64,000 nt of DNA from Paenibacillus sp. 1781tsa1 (GTDB taxonomy: Bacteria; Bacillota; Bacilli; Paenibacillales; Paenibacillaceae): contig NZ_JAMYWY010000001.1 in assembly GCF_024159265.1 (NCBI RefSeq), positions 6,634,001 to 6,698,000 of the forward strand, given 5' to 3'. Positions 62,453 through 64,000 of this stretch are shown here, piece after piece (positions within the stretch are counted from its first letter, which is position 1; every line of letters begins with the position of its first letter). The notes under the pieces were generated by a model. The model saw only the letters and a program-made list of their open reading frames with translations. It ran no database searches and was not told the DNA's origin. Position numbers and translations under genes: made by a program.

Positions 62453-64000
62453 TTATAACTCAGCCCACTGGGCCAATATATCATTGTATTCAGTGGACAA
62501 TTGCTCCCGATCATTCCAGATTTGTTCCAGTTCAACCGGATTGTTCTGTACGGTTTCCAACTGTTGGTCCAGTACCTGAATCTGTGCCTCAAGACGAGCC
62601 AACGTCTGTTCCAGCTTCTCCGCAGACTGTTGGTTGCCATTGCCACTTCTATAGTTCGATGCATTTGCTGCCGAAGGAGTCAACGCCTTACCTGATTCAG
62701 TAGAAGCTTTATAATCTCGACTTCCATCGGTAGCCGCAACAGTGGAACCGTTCATTGTCGAGGTTGTTTCTGGTTTCTTCCCTGATGTATGCTGACTCGC
62801 TGCCGCCGCACGAGCTTGCAGTTCAAGCTTCTTCTCCCGATATTCCTCATAGTCTCCCAGATAAGAAGTCATCTGACCGTCCTCCAGTTCCCAGACACGG
62901 GAAGCGAGGCGATTAACGAAGTACCGATCATGTGAGATGGCAAGTACGGTTCCTTCAAAATCAACCAGCGACTCTTCCAGCGCTTCTCTGGATGCGATAT
63001 CCAGATGGTTGGTCGGCTCATCGAGCAGCAGTACATTGGGTTTGCGTTGCACCAATAGAGCCAAACGCAGGCGCGTCCATTCCCCGCCGGATAACTGTCC
63101 CACAGAGCGGAATACATCCGCTCCATAGAACAGGTATCGAGCCAGTATTCCGCGAGCCTCTCCCTCTTCCACGCCTGCTTCCAGACGGAAGTATTCGAGC
63201 ACGTTCAGCTTCGGATTCGTGGGTTCCTCCTGTTGAGCCAGATACCCCACATCCACACGCGCCCCCCACTCCAGCCTGCCCGCATTGGGTTGCTCGTCTC
63301 CAAGCAACAACTTGAACAGGGTCGTCTTACCGGAACCGTTCCGACCAATAAGAGCAATCTTGTCGCCATATTCCAGCAGACCCGAGATCCCGCGTAGAAT
63401 TGCACGCTCGCCATAACTCTTCTCCACTTGTTCCAGGACCACGACCCGTTTACCTGTTCGATCCGTAGGACGCACATCGAAATCGGCATTGCGCCGCTCC
63501 AATATGGGACGCTTCACCTGTTCCATCCGTTCCAGTGCTTTGAGCATGGAAGCGGCCCGCCGAAAGAACTTTTCATTGCCACCAACTCGGCCCCACTCCT
63601 CCAGCTGGCGGATCGTTTCCTTCATTTTTTTGATCACCTTCTGCTGCTCCTTGAACTCCTCGAATTGCTGCAACAGCCGCTGTTCTTTCACTGCCATATA
63701 TTCCGTATAGCCCCCCGCTGCCGTTAGCGCCTCACCATCCTCCAGCTCCAGCGTTCGATTCACTACCCGATCCAGAAAGTAGCGATCATGCGAGATCAGG
63801 ACAATGGTACCGGAGTATTCTCGTAAAAATCCTTCCAGCCACTCCACCCGCTCCAGATCGAGATGGTTCGTGGGTTCATCCAGCAATAACAGATCGGGTT
63901 TTACGATCAGCTGCGAGGCCAGCACCACCCGGGTCTGTTCCCCACCGGACAGTGAACCGAAGCGCCATTCATAATGCGCCTTGGCGATATCCAGACCGTC
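62453..64000 (-). CDS. ABC-F family ATPase, 5' end truncated by window
   Basis: This gene runs off the right edge, so its N-terminus is missing. The visible part holds the end of the first ABC domain (signature LSGGEQTRVVLASQL, Walker B LLLLDEPTNHLD), the interdomain linker of about 80 residues and the full second domain (Walker A GRNGSGKTT, signature LSGGEWTRLRLALL, Walker B NVLLLDEPTNHLD). A charged C-terminal coiled coil follows after a Ser/Thr-rich stretch, as in ribosome-acting ABC-F proteins. There are no membrane segments. It could be a translation factor or an antibiotic resistance protein, and the subclass cannot be told here. The reading frame is open to the window end. Confidence 0.88.
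   Translation of the reverse strand, partial: DGLDIAKAHYEWRFGSLSGGEQTRVVLASQLIVKPDLLLLDEPTNHLDLERVEWLEGFLREYSGTIVLISHDRYFLDRVVNRTLELEDGEALTAAGGYTEYMAVKEQRLLQQFEEFKEQQKVIKKMKETIRQLEEWGRVGGNEKFFRRAASMLKALERMEQVKRPILERRNADFDVRPTDRTGKRVVVLEQVEKSYGERAILRGISGLLEYGDKIALIGRNGSGKTTLFKLLLGDEQPNAGRLEWGARVDVGYLAQQEEPTNPKLNVLEYFRLEAGVEEGEARGILARYLFYGADVFRSVGQLSGGEWTRLRLALLVQRKPNVLLLDEPTNHLDIASREALEESLVDFEGTVLAISHDRYFVNRLASRVWELEDGQMTSYLGDYEEYREKKLELQARAAAASQHTSGKKPETTSTMNGSTVAATDGSRDYKASTESGKALTPSAANASNYRSGNGNQQSAEKLEQTLARLEAQIQVLDQQLETVQNNPVELEQIWNDREQLSTEYNDILAQWAEL

Noticed and set aside
1-64000. tRNA, rRNA or complete insertion sequence
   Set aside because: None of the expected structures, conserved ends or transposase genes with flanking inverted repeats was seen anywhere in the window.

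Overview
The window looks like chromosomal DNA of a Paenibacillus-type Firmicute. The gene families point that way: many carbohydrate ABC importers with lipoprotein binding proteins, YesM/YesN-type two-component systems, the cydABCD order, and AGGAGG ribosome sites with frequent TTG and GTG starts. Base composition is near 50% G+C, with one very G+C-rich block. No rRNA, tRNA, CRISPR array, prophage or full insertion sequence was seen. This placement is inference from gene content, not from a database search.

Layout. 1-5202: edge of a divergent gene, then a sugar ABC importer (binding protein and two permeases) and a gluconokinase-type FGGY kinase. 5203-8943: an intergenic repeat element, an NTF2-like protein, an ArsR-type regulator with matching operator-like palindromes, an unrecognised 271-residue protein and a TagO/WecA-type phospho-sugar transferase. 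9168-15431: cytochrome bd oxidase and its assembly exporter (cydABCD), with a Rex-like site upstream. 15938-30401: a large surface-glycoprotein island. It holds a TPR protein, two glycosyltransferases and a methyltransferase on the plus strand. Convergent to them are three large GT2-plus-TPR proteins, a Thr-rich repeat protein and a small basic protein sharing its C-terminal domain. Two tandem small paralogs follow. 30523-33117: an MFS exporter and a winged-helix/TPR regulator. 33259-36150: a TrpXYZ-like ABC importer. 37044-44253: a Cys-rich helix-turn-helix regulator, TrhO, a two-component system with a propeller lipoprotein, an Rpn-family nuclease and an AraC regulator. 44481-55404: a MATE exporter, then two sugar ABC importers flanking one YesM/YesN pair. 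55881-64000: LspA, an HbpS-like protein, a PadR/membrane-protein pair, a nucleoside hydrolase, a YjfLMC-like operon and a truncated ABC-F ATPase.

How genes work together. The 15938-30401 island reads as a dedicated system that builds, glycosylates and possibly methylates an abundant Thr-rich repeat protein, probably on the cell or spore surface. The sugar importers, their two-component systems and cre-like sites form a carbon-scavenging module. cydABCD serves low-oxygen respiration.

Three families of non-coding elements stand out. One is an ~195 bp element with four ~23 bp motifs in plus-plus-minus-minus order at exact 50 bp spacing (two copies). The second is a 150-180 bp element with terminal inverted repeats (two copies, opposite orientation). 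The third is a MITE-like insertion flanked by ACTAG between two permease genes of one operon.
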